From Leifsonia sp. EB41 (GTDB lineage Bacteria; Actinomycetota; Actinomycetes; Actinomycetales; Microbacteriaceae), in NCBI RefSeq assembly GCF_041262565.1, contig NZ_JBGCCJ010000001.1:3968001-4032000 (forward strand): DNA of 64,000 bases. The letters run 5' to 3'. Shown here piece after piece: positions 1-8,601 of the stretch (the stretch's first letter is position 1; each line of letters begins with the position of its first letter). A model generated the notes under the pieces. That model had not been told where the DNA came from. It did not search any database and saw only the letters and a list, made by a program, of their open reading frames with translations. Both the position numbers and the translations under genes were made by a program.

Positions 1-144
1 TATTTTGACGCCTTCCATTCTCGCGAGTCGTCGCACCTCGCGACGGATGGCGGCGACGTCATCTTCGCTGCTTAGCCTGTGGGCAGACTGCTGCTGAGTG
101 ATGGCGTGACGGAGAAGCCGCTTCGCTAATGCATGACTTTTCAT
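1..144 (-). CDS. Hypothetical protein, C-terminus cut by the window edge
   Basis: An open frame of 48 codons starts MKSHALAKRLLRHAI and runs off position 1. The start is supported by a GGAGGG ribosome site five bases upstream of the ATG on the minus strand, one of the better sites in this part of the window. The visible part is basic and probably helical, with charged Arg/Glu repeats (AAIRREVRRLARMEG). I do not recognise a family. It lies in accessory DNA beside other fragments, so it could be a mobile-element cargo or mobilisation gene. Confidence 0.45.
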   Translation of the reverse strand, partial: MKSHALAKRLLRHAITQQQSAHRLSSEDDVAAIRREVRRLARMEGVKI

Positions 145-265
145 GACCCTCCAGGTGGTCGTTCGCAGGATGATATCTCGGGGCCGGTTCGCGCGCGACC
201 GTCGGTGCGTCCACGGAAACCCCCGTAACCGCAGGAATCCGCCAGGTCGCGCGCGAACGGCTTCC

Positions 266-391
266 TCAGGCGGGTCGCACTTCCCGGCCGTGGACGGTGA
301 CCGCGTAGATGACGAGGAGGTCGAGTGCCACCATCACGATCAACCACCAGGGCTGCGCGGGCAGCGACATAAGCTGGCTGACCGCGTTCAT
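266..391 (-). pseudogene. Fragment resembling the C-terminus of a small DUF7144-type membrane protein
   Basis: A 41-codon frame reads MNAVSQLMSLPAQPWW, then a hydrophobic stretch (LIVMVALDLLVIYAV) and ends TVHGREVRPA. That pattern of one final membrane helix followed by a short HGR-containing tail matches what I recall of the C-terminal helix of four-helix DUF7144 membrane proteins. The expected earlier helices are absent upstream, so I read it as a truncated remnant. It could also be a genuine one-helix small protein. The family assignment is from memory. Confidence 0.35.
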
Positions 392-442
392 CGCCACGTG
401 CTTAACCGGGCAGCCTGGGCTCCCTCCGAACCCTGAGCGAAG

Positions 443-778
443 TCAGACCGGATCGACTGTCTGATCCGACTGGTCACGGGCGAAACCGCGCGTCGCCTCC
501 TCGTAAGTCGTGTGCGGTCGGCTCGGGTGAGACTCAGCGGGTGGGGGAACCTCCGCATGTGCGAGCGCGTTCAGAACCAGCTGCTCCACCAGAGCGGCCG
601 GCGTCGTCCGCCGGCGCGCGGAGATCCGCTCCAACGCGCGGTACTCAGCCGGATCCAGGACCACCTTCAGGGGGATGCCACCCGGCGCGCTCCCCGGTCC
701 CAACGTTGACGCACCCGTAAACTCCTCCACAATCCCAGTGTGCGAGCCGAAACCGTCCCCGTCTAGATCGCCTAGCAC
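443..778 (-). CDS. Ribbon-helix-helix-like small protein, start uncertain
   Basis: The middle of the frame has a ribbon-helix-helix look: a strand (IPLKVVLD), then PAEYRALERISARRR and TTPAALVEQLVLNAL. This is the arrangement seen in MetJ/Arc/CopG-type DNA-binding and antitoxin proteins. The C-terminal 35 residues are polar and probably disordered. The frame stays open upstream to 892, but that part runs over the repeated sequence at 818-861, so a GTG near 778 is preferred; another GTG lies at 730. No clear ribosome site decides between them. No toxin-like partner is visible next door. Role in the island is unknown. Confidence 0.4.
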   Translation of the reverse strand: MLGDLDGDGFGSHTGIVEEFTGASTLGPGSAPGGIPLKVVLDPAEYRALERISARRRTTPAALVEQLVLNALAHAEVPPPAESHPSRPHTTYEEATRGFARDQSDQTVDPV

Positions 779-817
779 CGCATCCCGAGAAGTGTCACCA
801 CCAAACGGAGCCCTAGT

Positions 818-861
818 GTCACCGATGTCCTGAGACACATTCGTCAGCGATGTCGTGAGAC
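818..861. repeat. Two near-identical 19-bp direct repeats, possible insertion-sequence end
   Basis: Positions 818-836 and 843-861 read gtcaSCGATGTCSTGAGAC (S = C or G): 17 of 19 bases are identical and the two starts are 25 bp apart. On the minus strand this gives paired GTCTCA-GACATCG motifs. I associate such motifs with the termini of IS481-type elements in actinobacteria, but that association is from memory. No transposase is present, so at most this is a solo end or remnant. Confidence 0.35.
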
Positions 862-1174
862 CTAACACAGCGCTCCACTTACAGTGCGCCACCTACGTGC
901 ATTGGCTCCGGGTTCATTGGGCCGGAGTTCTTCTCTCTTGGCCTCTCTGTATCCCCCTGGTTCTTGTCGGTCTTGGGCTTGGTCTCTTTATCTCTCATTG
1001 GGGCCCGTCTCTCTTGGGCTTGGCCACTTCTGTCCCGCTCGGCTGTCGGTTCGCAACCGTCTCGGCACCTCGGCCGCGCCGTCGTCGAAGCAGGATCTTG
1101 CCGGGCGTTGGGCACGGGGTGGATTATGCCGATTCGAGGACGGTAGCGCGGTCGGCGAGCGACGGGAGCAACAG

Positions 1175-2491
1175 GTGGACCTCGGGGGAGTTTGGCGCAA
1201 CCTGGTCCGTCGCTGGCGCGAGCCGAAAGTAATCGAGTCGAGCACGAGCAACGACCCCTCGACGACGCAGGCTTTTCTGATGGGGCTCGGGAGTGCGCTG
1301 CTCTCGGTCGGAGTCGCCACCACCGATATTCAGCGCACGCTCCGGTCTGTGGGGAACGCGCTCGGCCATCCGGGGATGTCGATCATCGTGTTGCCGACGG
1401 TGATGATCGTCTCGTTGCCGGGCACCGAGAGCCGCGGCCTGCAGGCGGTTACTCCGGTTGCCAGTGAGGTCCGGTTCGACCGTGCCGCCGACGTGTATCG
1501 GCTCGTTCTTGCGGCTGAAAATGGTGAGTTGTCCGCGGAAGAGGGGATCACGAGCCTCGAGGAATCGCTCGCACGCCCGCCGCGTTTCGCGCCGGTGGTG
1601 CGCGTCGTCGGTCACGGGGTCGCCGCGGCCGGGGTGGCGTTGGTGCTTCTCGGTGCTCAGTTGGACAGCATGCTCGGGGCGTTCGTCCTCGGAGCTCTGG
1701 TCGGCGCCGCCAAGTTGACGGTCCGGCCCGGTTCGTTCGGTGCGACGATCCTGCCGGTGTTCCTGTCCTTCGTCGCGGCCCTTCTCGTGTTCACGGCCGC
1801 TGAAGCGCACATCATCGCGATTCCGCTTCAGGTGCTCGTCCCCGCGATGGTGACCCTGCTGCCGGGTGCTGCGCTGACGACGGGTATTCAGGAGCTCGCC
1901 TCAGGCGACATGGTTTCTGGCTCGAGTCGCCTGGTGTACGGCCTGACGCAGCTCGGTCTCCTCGCGTCGGGGATCGTCGCCGCGCTGAGTATCACTGGGC
2001 TCTCGCCCTCGACGGCGCTTTTCGCCCCTGAGCCCGGATTCGGGGTATTCGAGCCGTGGGTCGGCGTCGTCCTTCTTGCCACAGGGTTCTACCTGTACTA
2101 CTGCGGCCCCAGCCGGTCGATCTTCTACCTGGCCTTCACGCTGCTCATCGCGTACGCGGCGCAGGTGCTGACCGCCCAGGTCCTTCCGGCGGTGTTCGGC
2201 GGCTTCGTAGGTGCATTCGCCCTCACGGTGGTGGCGTACCTTTTGCAAGCCCTCCCTGGGGCGCCGCCTGCCGTGGTGTGCTTCCTTCCGGCCTTCTGGC
2301 TCCTGGTCCCGGGAGCAGCGGGGTTGATCGGTCTCACGCAGCGTGTGCTCGGGTTGGCCCTCGACTCGCTGAGTCTGTTCACCATCCTCGGCTCGATCGT
2401 GGCCATCGCGCTTGGTGTTGTAACTGGCACGGCGTTCTACCGTCAGATCTACCGCGTTGCCCCATCCCGATGGGGTTTGCGGTTCGGCTGA
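1175..2491 (+). CDS. thrE: Threonine/serine exporter family protein (ThrE-like)
   Basis: A 438-residue integral membrane protein of the ThrE (DUF1212/DUF3815) family, which exports threonine and serine from actinobacteria. Residues from about 30 carry the family's soluble N-terminal start (FLMGLGSALLSVGVATTDIQRTL), followed near residue 70 by the hydrophobic IIVLPTVMIVSLPG segment. About ten membrane helices follow from residue 150. The characteristic LLPGAALTTGIQELASGDMVSGSSRL stretch sits near residue 230-255 (read as two short motifs). GTG at 1175 is chosen because GGGAG lies six bases upstream; longer frames would add unrelated low-complexity sequence. A hairpin (2482-2498) overlaps the stop codon. 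The next operon, two amino-acid permeases and a dipeptidase, suggests a shared theme of amino-acid traffic. Confidence 0.85.
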   Translation: MDLGGVWRNLVRRWREPKVIESSTSNDPSTTQAFLMGLGSALLSVGVATTDIQRTLRSVGNALGHPGMSIIVLPTVMIVSLPGTESRGLQAVTPVASEVRFDRAADVYRLVLAAENGELSAEEGITSLEESLARPPRFAPVVRVVGHGVAAAGVALVLLGAQLDSMLGAFVLGALVGAAKLTVRPGSFGATILPVFLSFVAALLVFTAAEAHIIAIPLQVLVPAMVTLLPGAALTTGIQELASGDMVSGSSRLVYGLTQLGLLASGIVAALSITGLSPSTALFAPEPGFGVFEPWVGVVLLATGFYLYYCGPSRSIFYLAFTLLIAYAAQVLTAQVLPAVFGGFVGAFALTVVAYLLQALPGAPPAVVCFLPAFWLLVPGAAGLIGLTQRVLGLALDSLSLFTILGSIVAIALGVVTGTAFYRQIYRVAPSRWGLRFG

Positions 2492-2586
2492 GCCGAACGG
2501 GCAACGGCCCTCGCCACCACAAAATTGGTCTCTTGCCGAGATCCAACCAGCGGATGCACCATTCTGCCGGAGGGAACGAACTCCGC

Positions 2587-2614
2587 CGGCCGGCTGCGGG
2601 GGCGCAGCCGGCCG
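2587..2614 (+). terminator. Strong GC hairpin downstream of the ThrE-like gene
   Basis: A perfect 12-bp stem (2587-2598 with 2603-2614) closes a GGGG loop. No T-run follows, as is usual in high-GC actinobacteria. It separates the exporter from the leader/permease operon that begins at 2705. Confidence 0.5.
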
Positions 2615-2704
2615 ACATCCCGCCAGCACAGCCCTGGGGACGGATGAAGTCACCGTAGGTCGCGACAGCGACAGCGGCGCAATCATCGGGAAGGAGTGGT
2701 GAGC

Positions 2705-2749
2705 ATGTTCAGTTCGTTGGGTTCTCTCGAGGTGGGGACGCTGTCGTGA
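2705..2749 (+). CDS. 14-residue leader peptide coupled to the downstream permease
   Basis: The short frame MFSSLGSLEVGTLS has a textbook AAGGAG ribosome site (2691-2696) eight bases before its ATG. Its TGA (2747-2749) overlaps the GTG start of the permease (2746-2748) in a GTGA junction. The permease itself has no comparably good ribosome site. The likely job is translational coupling. A regulatory leader role is possible, though no run of rare or single-type codons stands out. Direct observation: site, frame and overlap. Function is inference. Confidence 0.5.
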   Translation: MFSSLGSLEVGTLS

Positions 2750-4206
2750 GCGCCGCCGACGCCGACGCGAGCCGGTCCTTCGCAGCCGCGGCTTCGAAGT
2801 CGCAGTCCCGGGTGTGGATCACCTGGGTGGCCCTGGCCCTGATGACGACCAGTTCGGTGGCCAGCCTCCGGCCCGCGCCGACGATGGCCGTCTACGGCTT
2901 GGCATCCGTGTTCCTCTACCTGGTTCCGGCCATCCTGTTCCTGCTGCCGACCTCGCTGGTGTCGGCGGAGCTGGCCTCGGGATGGAAGGGCGGCGTCTAC
3001 AACTGGGTGTCGACCGGGATCTCCAAGCCGATGGGATTCCTGGCGGTGTGGTGCCAGTTCGCGATGACGATCTTCTATTACCCGAGCCTTCTCGGGTTCG
3101 TTGCGAGCACCCTCGCCTATGTCATCAATCCTGACTTGGCCAGCAACGGGGTCTGGACCGCTTTGGTGATCATGGTCTGCTATTGGTCCGGGGTGTTCAT
3201 CTCCAGCCGAGGCACCAAGGGTGTCGCAGGGCTGGCGAGCGGCGGCCTGATCATCGGCACCCTCATCCCGGGTGCCTTGCTGATCTTCCTCGGGGCGGTC
3301 TTTCTCGGGCAGGGCCACCCGTCGGCGGCGCCGATGACGGCGGCGAACCTACTGCCGCAGTGGGCCGGAATCGCGAGCCTGGTGCTGATCGTGAACAACT
3401 TCCTCTCCTACAGCGGCATGGAGATGAACGCCGTCCATGTGTCCTCGCTCCGTAATCCGGCGAAGGAGTTCCCGCGTGCGATGTTCCTCGCGATGGGGCT
3501 GGTGCTGTTGATCTTCATCCTGCCGGCGCTGGCGATCAGCTGGATCGTCCCGGCAGACCAGCTGTCGTTGACGGCCGGCGTGATGCAGGCCTTCGACGCG
3601 ATCTTCGCCCAGTTCGGAGTGCAATGGCTGACGCCGATCATCGGCATCATGCTCGTCGCGGCCTCGCTCGGCGGCATGCTCACCTGGCTGGCCGGCCCGT
3701 CGAAGGGCCTGCTGCTGATCTCACGTCAGGAGGGCTACCTGCCCCCGTTCCTGCAGAAGCTGAACAAGAACGGCGTGCAGCAGAACCTCCTGGTCACCCA
3801 AGGACTGGTTACGACCGTGATCGCACTCGGCTACGCCCTCATCCCGAGCGTGTCGAGCGCGTATTGGATCTTCTCGGTGATCACTACCCAGGTGTACCTG
3901 ATCATGTACCTGCTGATGTTCATCGCCGCCGCACGATTGCGGAGGACACAGGCGGATCACCCTCGCGGTTTCCATGCCCCGATCTTGATCACTCTCTGCG
4001 TGGTCGGCTTTCTCGCGTCGTTCGCAGCACTGCTTGTGGGATTCATTCCGCCGTCCCAATTCGCCAGCGGCAACGCCGGCGTGTACATCCTCATCGTGGC
4101 GGGAGGAGCACTTGGGCTTGGGCTGCTCGTGCCGTTCCTGTTCTACCGCCTGCGCAAGCCCTCCTGGAAGCTCGATACCGCCGAGTCGGAGGTGAGTGAG
4201 CAATGA
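2746..4206 (+). CDS. APC superfamily amino-acid permease (first of two in this operon)
   Basis: A 486-residue protein with about twelve predicted membrane helices. Helix 1 starts near residue 26 (VWITWVALALMTTSSVASL). The early loop GWKGGVYNWVSTGISKPMG fits glutamate/GABA-antiporter-like APC members. The mid-protein SGMEMNAVHVSSLRNPAKEFPRA carries the family's E-x-x-x-P-x-(R/K)-x-(F/Y/I)-PRA signature, typical of helix 6-7. Substrate is probably an amino acid or amine. Start GTG overlaps the stop of the 14-codon leader; the stop overlaps the next ATG by four bases, so the operon is translationally coupled throughout. Confidence 0.8.
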   Translation: MSAADADASRSFAAAASKSQSRVWITWVALALMTTSSVASLRPAPTMAVYGLASVFLYLVPAILFLLPTSLVSAELASGWKGGVYNWVSTGISKPMGFLAVWCQFAMTIFYYPSLLGFVASTLAYVINPDLASNGVWTALVIMVCYWSGVFISSRGTKGVAGLASGGLIIGTLIPGALLIFLGAVFLGQGHPSAAPMTAANLLPQWAGIASLVLIVNNFLSYSGMEMNAVHVSSLRNPAKEFPRAMFLAMGLVLLIFILPALAISWIVPADQLSLTAGVMQAFDAIFAQFGVQWLTPIIGIMLVAASLGGMLTWLAGPSKGLLLISRQEGYLPPFLQKLNKNGVQQNLLVTQGLVTTVIALGYALIPSVSSAYWIFSVITTQVYLIMYLLMFIAAARLRRTQADHPRGFHAPILITLCVVGFLASFAALLVGFIPPSQFASGNAGVYILIVAGGALGLGLLVPFLFYRLRKPSWKLDTAESEVSEQ

Positions 4207-4649
4207 GCACGGGAAACGAGACCTCGACTAGGCGCGGACGATCGGTCCTTTACATTGTCGTGGTCGTCATTCTGGTCATTCTTGCGGTGGTCGGTCTCTT
4301 CACGTTCCGCGGGGGCAGACAGTCCGCACAAGCTCAGGACAAAGCGACCGAGCTGGTCGCGACCCTGCACGCAGCCGGCCTCCCCACACCCACGACCGAG
4401 CAGATCGTCGGCGTGCTCGGAACCAACGGCGGTGCCGTCTGCGCCGGCCCGAACGACGCCCTCTACCGCGCCCTCGTCCTCGATAACCTCACGACGGGCA
4501 CAGGCGGGTCGGGAATGAGACCCATCATCGCTGAGCGCCAGGTGCTCACGGGAACACTTGCAGTGATGAAGGTCTACTGCCCGAAGGAGGTCCCCGACTT
4601 CCAGAAGTTCGTCGACAACCTCCAGACCACCAACACGGAAGGCTCCTGA
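4203..4649 (+). CDS. Small membrane-anchored protein of unknown function
   Basis: 148 residues. One N-terminal transmembrane segment (about 15-38, YIVVVVILVILAVVGLF) is preceded by Arg residues, giving an N-in, C-out anchor. The extracytoplasmic part has two cysteines (VCAGPN and VYCPKE) that could pair. A helical stretch near residues 45-60 and the lack of any enzymatic motif suggest a binding or accessory role. It overlaps the permease by four bases and the dipeptidase start by one (TGATG), so it is made in step with both. I do not recognise the family; an accessory subunit for the permease or for the downstream lipoprotein is plausible but unproven. Confidence 0.65.
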   Translation: MSTGNETSTRRGRSVLYIVVVVILVILAVVGLFTFRGGRQSAQAQDKATELVATLHAAGLPTPTTEQIVGVLGTNGGAVCAGPNDALYRALVLDNLTTGTGGSGMRPIIAERQVLTGTLAVMKVYCPKEVPDFQKFVDNLQTTNTEGS

Positions 4650-6001
4650 TGGAAGGCGACCTGCGCGCCTCGATCCGGGAGCAGATGTCGACGGCGCGCT
4701 CGGAACTCGCCGAACTCGTATCGATGCGCTCCGTCGCCGACCCCCGCCAGTTCCCGCCAGAGGAGTGCGCTCGCGCCGCGAACTGGGTGCGCGACAAGTT
4801 CAAAGCGGAGGGCTTCTCGGATGCGCGGCTTGAGCTGACGCCGGACGGGAGTTCGGCTGTGGTGGGATCGCGGCCCGGCTCCGAACCGAACGCGCCCACG
4901 GTGCTCCTCTATACCCACTACGACGTCCAGCCGCCGCTGGATGACATTGCGTGGCGGACGCCACCGTTCGAACTGACGGAGGTCGACGGCCGCTGGTACG
5001 GTCGCGGCGCCGCCGATTGCAAAGGCAACATCGTCGCCCACCTCCTCGCGCTGCGCTCGCTCGGCGACGACGTGCCGGTGAACCTGAAGCTCGTCGTCGA
5101 AGGATCGGAGGAACAAGGCACGGGCGGCCTCGAGCAATTCGTTGCCGCGAACCCCGACGTGTTGCGGGCCGACACGATCCTGATGTGCGACACCGGCAAC
5201 GCCGCCGTCGGGCGTCCTGCTGCGACAGTGACCCTGCGCGGGATGGTCAACGTCGTCGTCACGGTCGAAGCGCTCGCGTCGGAGGTGCATTCCGGGATGT
5301 TCGGAGGGCCGGCACCGGATGCGCTCGCAGCCCTCGTCGCCATGCTGGCGTCGCTGCGTGATGCCGAGGGCAACACGACCGTCAGCGGTCTCGACAACAC
5401 TCGAACGTGGGCGGGCGCGCTCTACCCTCCCGACCAGTTTCGGAGGGATGCCGGTGTGCTCGACGGGGTGGACCTGCTCGGGTCGGGCCGGGTCTCCGAC
5501 ATGCTCTGGGCGCGCCCGGCGATCACAGTGCTGGGCATCGACTGCCCGCCGGTCACCGGGTCGACTGCGGCGATCGTGCCGCGCGCGGCCGCCCGGCTCA
5601 ACCTGCGGATTCCGCCCGGCGTAGCGCCCGACGACGCACACACGGTGCTCCTCGCCCACCTGCGCTCAGCCGCGCCGTGGGGGGTGCACGTCTCAATCGA
5701 GACCGAGGCTGTCGGGCCCCCGTTCGCCGCGTCGACCGGCGGCCCGGCGTTCGAGGCCATGCGCGCAGCCATGCTGGACGCCTTCGGCACCCCGATGACG
5801 TCGCTCGGGCAGGGTGGCTCCATCCCGCTCTGCAACGTCCTTGCCGAGACCTACCCGCAGGCCGAACTGATCCTGCTCGGCGTGGAGGAGCCGCTGGCCC
5901 TGATCCACGCGCCCAACGAGAGCGTGCACCCGGGCGAGTTGGAAGGGATCGCGACCGCGATAGCGCTCTTCCTCCAGCAGTACGGTCACGCAGACAGCTG
6001 A
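4649..6001 (+). CDS. M20 family metallopeptidase, dipeptidase-like
   Basis: 450 residues, the usual length of M20 dipeptidases (carnosinase/DapE-ArgE superfamily), which use two zinc or manganese ions to cleave dipeptides or acylated amino acids in the cytoplasm. Visible metal/catalytic residues are His90 and Asp92 (YTHYDVQP), Asp123 (RGAADCKGN) and the Glu pair 154-155 (EGSEEQGTGG). The inserted dimerisation domain spans roughly residues 200-330 (RGMVNVVVTVE, HSGMFGG). A late Asn-Glu-His-type region (HAPNESVHPGE) completes the site. No signal peptide. Flanked by two amino-acid permeases, it probably processes an imported dipeptide or amino-acid conjugate. Confidence 0.85.
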   Translation: MEGDLRASIREQMSTARSELAELVSMRSVADPRQFPPEECARAANWVRDKFKAEGFSDARLELTPDGSSAVVGSRPGSEPNAPTVLLYTHYDVQPPLDDIAWRTPPFELTEVDGRWYGRGAADCKGNIVAHLLALRSLGDDVPVNLKLVVEGSEEQGTGGLEQFVAANPDVLRADTILMCDTGNAAVGRPAATVTLRGMVNVVVTVEALASEVHSGMFGGPAPDALAALVAMLASLRDAEGNTTVSGLDNTRTWAGALYPPDQFRRDAGVLDGVDLLGSGRVSDMLWARPAITVLGIDCPPVTGSTAAIVPRAAARLNLRIPPGVAPDDAHTVLLAHLRSAAPWGVHVSIETEAVGPPFAASTGGPAFEAMRAAMLDAFGTPMTSLGQGGSIPLCNVLAETYPQAELILLGVEEPLALIHAPNESVHPGELEGIATAIALFLQQYGHADS

Positions 6002-6009
6002 GGAGCGCG

Positions 6010-7317
6010 ATGAGCCAACGCGCCGAGGACAAGCGAATGACGGTCCTGCAGGCGACCTACATCGGTGTCGGATCGATGGTGGGCGCTGGCATCTTCGCGC
6101 TCCTCGGAGCAGCCGGCGCAGTAGCCGGCGCTGCGGTCTGGCTGTCATTCCTCATCGCCGGGATCATCGCCGCGCTTCAGGGCTACTCATTCGCCAAACT
6201 CGGCTCCAAGTTCCCGTCCGGCGGCGGCATCCTCACGTTCCTCTCGAAGGGGTTCGGTGAAGGCCATCTGGCCGGGATCGGAGCCTGGCTGTTCTACACT
6301 GCAGGTTCGATCGTCGTCGCCATGGTCGCCTCATCATTCGGCGGGTACGCCAGCTCGATCGTGGCCAAGAGCGACCCGGTCTGGACGAAGGTGTTCGCCG
6401 TGCTGCTCATCGTGGTGATGTCCGCGGTGAACGCGATCGGCTCGACCGTCGTTGCGCGCGTCCAGTCCGTCATCGTCACGGTCGTCCTGATCATCCTCAT
6501 CCTGTTCGCCGTCGTCACCATCGCGAACTGGAACCCCTCGCTTCTCGCCCCATCCGGTTACCCCGGTTGGCAGCAGATCATCTCCAGCGTCGCGCTCACC
6601 TTCTTCGCCTTCCTCGGTTTCGGCGTGATCACCTTCACCGCAAAGGACCTCCCGGACCCGGCCCGGCAGCTGCCCAGAGCGATCTATCTCGCACTGCTTA
6701 TCGCGACGACCGTGTACGTCGCGGTATCGCTTGGCGTGTTTGGGACGCTCCCCGCCGCGGACGTCGTGAAGTACGGCACGACGGCGCTCGCCGAAGCCGC
6801 GAAACCGACGCTCGGAAACGCGGGATACGTGCTGATGGTGATCACCGCGTTGTTCTCCACGACAGGCGCCGTCAACGCGGGCCTCTACCCTTCGATCGGA
6901 CTCACGAAGCACCTCGCCAACGTCGGCCAGTTCCCGCCGTTCTTCGGCCGCTCACTTGGTCGATTCGCCGTCGGACTGCTGGTGATGGCGGGATTCGCGA
7001 TCATCCTCGTCGCGTTCTTCAACCTGAACGCCATCGCGTCGATCGGTAGCGCCGTCGCACTGCTCGTCTTCTCGTCGGTCAGTCTCGCGCACCTCCGCAT
7101 TCGGAAGCAGACGGGGGCGTCGATCGTCCTCCTTCTGATCGGTCTGGTGGCCACACTGGGAACGTTCGTCATCTTCTGCACGACCACACTGGTCTCCGAA
7201 CCGGCTACCGCGTGGGCTCTGCTGGTGATCATCGCACTGGCCGTGCTGATCGACGTCATCTGGAAGGCGAGCGCAAAGCGCTCCAAGCCTCCCGTTCAGG
7301 GAGGGGTAGCAGGATGA
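6010..7317 (+). CDS. APC superfamily amino-acid permease (second of two)
   Basis: 435 residues, about twelve helices. The first helix contains the unwound Gly-rich substrate motif IGVGSMVGAGIFALLG typical of APC transporters. The E/D-x-x-P motif reads FTAKDLPDPARQLPRAI near residues 215-235. It differs clearly from the first permease, so this is not a recent duplication. GAGGAG lies four bases before ATG 6010. The stop overlaps the lipoprotein start (ATGA). With the first permease and the dipeptidase it suggests uptake of a substrate and exchange or release of a product. Confidence 0.8.
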   Translation: MSQRAEDKRMTVLQATYIGVGSMVGAGIFALLGAAGAVAGAAVWLSFLIAGIIAALQGYSFAKLGSKFPSGGGILTFLSKGFGEGHLAGIGAWLFYTAGSIVVAMVASSFGGYASSIVAKSDPVWTKVFAVLLIVVMSAVNAIGSTVVARVQSVIVTVVLIILILFAVVTIANWNPSLLAPSGYPGWQQIISSVALTFFAFLGFGVITFTAKDLPDPARQLPRAIYLALLIATTVYVAVSLGVFGTLPAADVVKYGTTALAEAAKPTLGNAGYVLMVITALFSTTGAVNAGLYPSIGLTKHLANVGQFPPFFGRSLGRFAVGLLVMAGFAIILVAFFNLNAIASIGSAVALLVFSSVSLAHLRIRKQTGASIVLLLIGLVATLGTFVIFCTTTLVSEPATAWALLVIIALAVLIDVIWKASAKRSKPPVQGGVAG

Positions 7318-8429
7318 GCGCCGCGACCGCGGGACGCCGAACGGCCGCAAAGGCGCTGGTTGTGTTAGCTGTGCTCGCCGTCGCGGGCTGTACGGGGCAG
7401 GTCAGCGACGTCGACCGCGCACAGGCGCAGGTGACCGCCGCGGAGAAGGCGGTCACGGAGGCGCAGAGCGCTGCGAAGGCCGCGTCGGACAGTTTCTGCA
7501 CGGTGAGCAAGACGTACCTCCAGGCGCTGGACCGGTACGGCGACGTCTTCACGCAGACTGCGCCAACTGTCGGGGATGTCCGGAAGGCCGGCTCTGACCT
7601 GGCCAAACCGCGCGACAACGCATTCGACGGCGCCGAGGCAGCGGTCAAAGCCCAGGAGGAGCTCGTCGCCGCTCAGAAGGAGCTCGCAGACGCCCAGACT
7701 GCGTTGGAGCGGGCCAAGGCAGGTCCGTCGGGGACCCCGACAACGTCTGCCGCACCGCAGCCGTCCGCCACCCCGCTCGCGCCGGCCGCCACCGTCGACC
7801 GGGTCAAGACCGCCGAGTCGGATTTCGCCTCAGCCCAGAGCGCGATCATGGACACCACCCCGCTCGCCGACGCATCCGAGCAGTTCAACAGCGCCGTCGT
7901 TTCGCTGGAGTTCGCCTGGCTGCGGCTGTTCGTCGATGCCGGCTGCGTTCCGGATTCGCAGACCCAGGAGGCCCAGGCCGCAGTGAGTGCCTATGTGACC
8001 ACGCTCCAGCAGGATCTCGCCGCAGCCGGGTACTACACCGGAGCGATCGACGGTGTCTACGGACCGCAGACGGTAGCGGCAGTGGAGGCGCTTCAGAAGG
8101 AGAGCGGGCTTCCTGTGACAGGCGCAGTCGATAAGGCGACCGCAGCCGCGCTCCAAGCCAAACTGCTTGCGGTCGGCGGCGCCGCCGCCCAGCAGGACAC
8201 CGCGACGACGGCTGCGGTTCAACAGACGTTGAAGCTGGCCGGGTTCTGGGATGGACCAGTGGACGGTGTCTGGACTCCCGCACTGGCGGACGCCCTCAAA
8301 TCGTTCCAGGCGAAGCTCGGAGTCGAGCAGACGGGTGCCGTCGACGCCGCAACCATCAGCGCACTGGAGAAGGCGATTGCGCAGGCGAAGCAGCCGACGT
8401 CGACCCCGTCGCCGACTCCGACGCCCTGA
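7314..8429 (+). CDS. Lipoprotein with two peptidoglycan-binding domains
   Basis: 371 residues. A lipobox (LAVAGC, Cys26) predicts lipid attachment after signal-peptidase II cleavage. Residues 30-150 are Ala/Gln/Lys-rich and likely coiled coil (QAQVTAAEKAVTEAQSAAK). A Pro/Ser/Thr-rich linker follows. Two PG_binding_1 repeats occupy about 230-285 and 300-355, each with the Y/W-x-G-x-(I/V)-DGV(Y/W)xP core. A Thr/Pro tail ends the protein. It should tether to the membrane while binding cell wall. GGGAGGGG precedes its ATG and its start overlaps the permease stop, so it belongs to the operon. No lytic domain is present. Confidence 0.8.
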   Translation: MSAATAGRRTAAKALVVLAVLAVAGCTGQVSDVDRAQAQVTAAEKAVTEAQSAAKAASDSFCTVSKTYLQALDRYGDVFTQTAPTVGDVRKAGSDLAKPRDNAFDGAEAAVKAQEELVAAQKELADAQTALERAKAGPSGTPTTSAAPQPSATPLAPAATVDRVKTAESDFASAQSAIMDTTPLADASEQFNSAVVSLEFAWLRLFVDAGCVPDSQTQEAQAAVSAYVTTLQQDLAAAGYYTGAIDGVYGPQTVAAVEALQKESGLPVTGAVDKATAAALQAKLLAVGGAAAQQDTATTAAVQQTLKLAGFWDGPVDGVWTPALADALKSFQAKLGVEQTGAVDAATISALEKAIAQAKQPTSTPSPTPTP

Positions 8430-8479
8430 TAGCGGGGCGCGTCAGATCGCAGGGAGACGGACCCGAAGGTCTGCTGCCG

Positions 8480-8499
8480 TGCCCACACTTTGCCCACAA
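8480..8499. repeat. TGCCCACA double repeat, candidate integrase arm-type site
   Basis: The sequence contains TGCCCACA twice, separated by CT. Close relatives occur at 31081-31100, 36764-36783 and 37003-37016, each roughly 100 bp from a tRNA-Lys attachment core, as this one is from the tmRNA-like core. The shared placement suggests arm-type binding sites for one family of tyrosine integrases. It could instead be the decayed 3' end of integrase genes, since the minus strand reads WAKCG at most of these sites. Confidence 0.4.
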
Positions 8500-8601
8500 G
8501 AATCTGAGAACATACGAGATCTCCCTGATTTCACGTGATCTCAAACCCGCGGAATTACGCGGATTTTGAGCAGTTTCCGCGGCCTGCTGAGGCGCAGAAT
8601 A

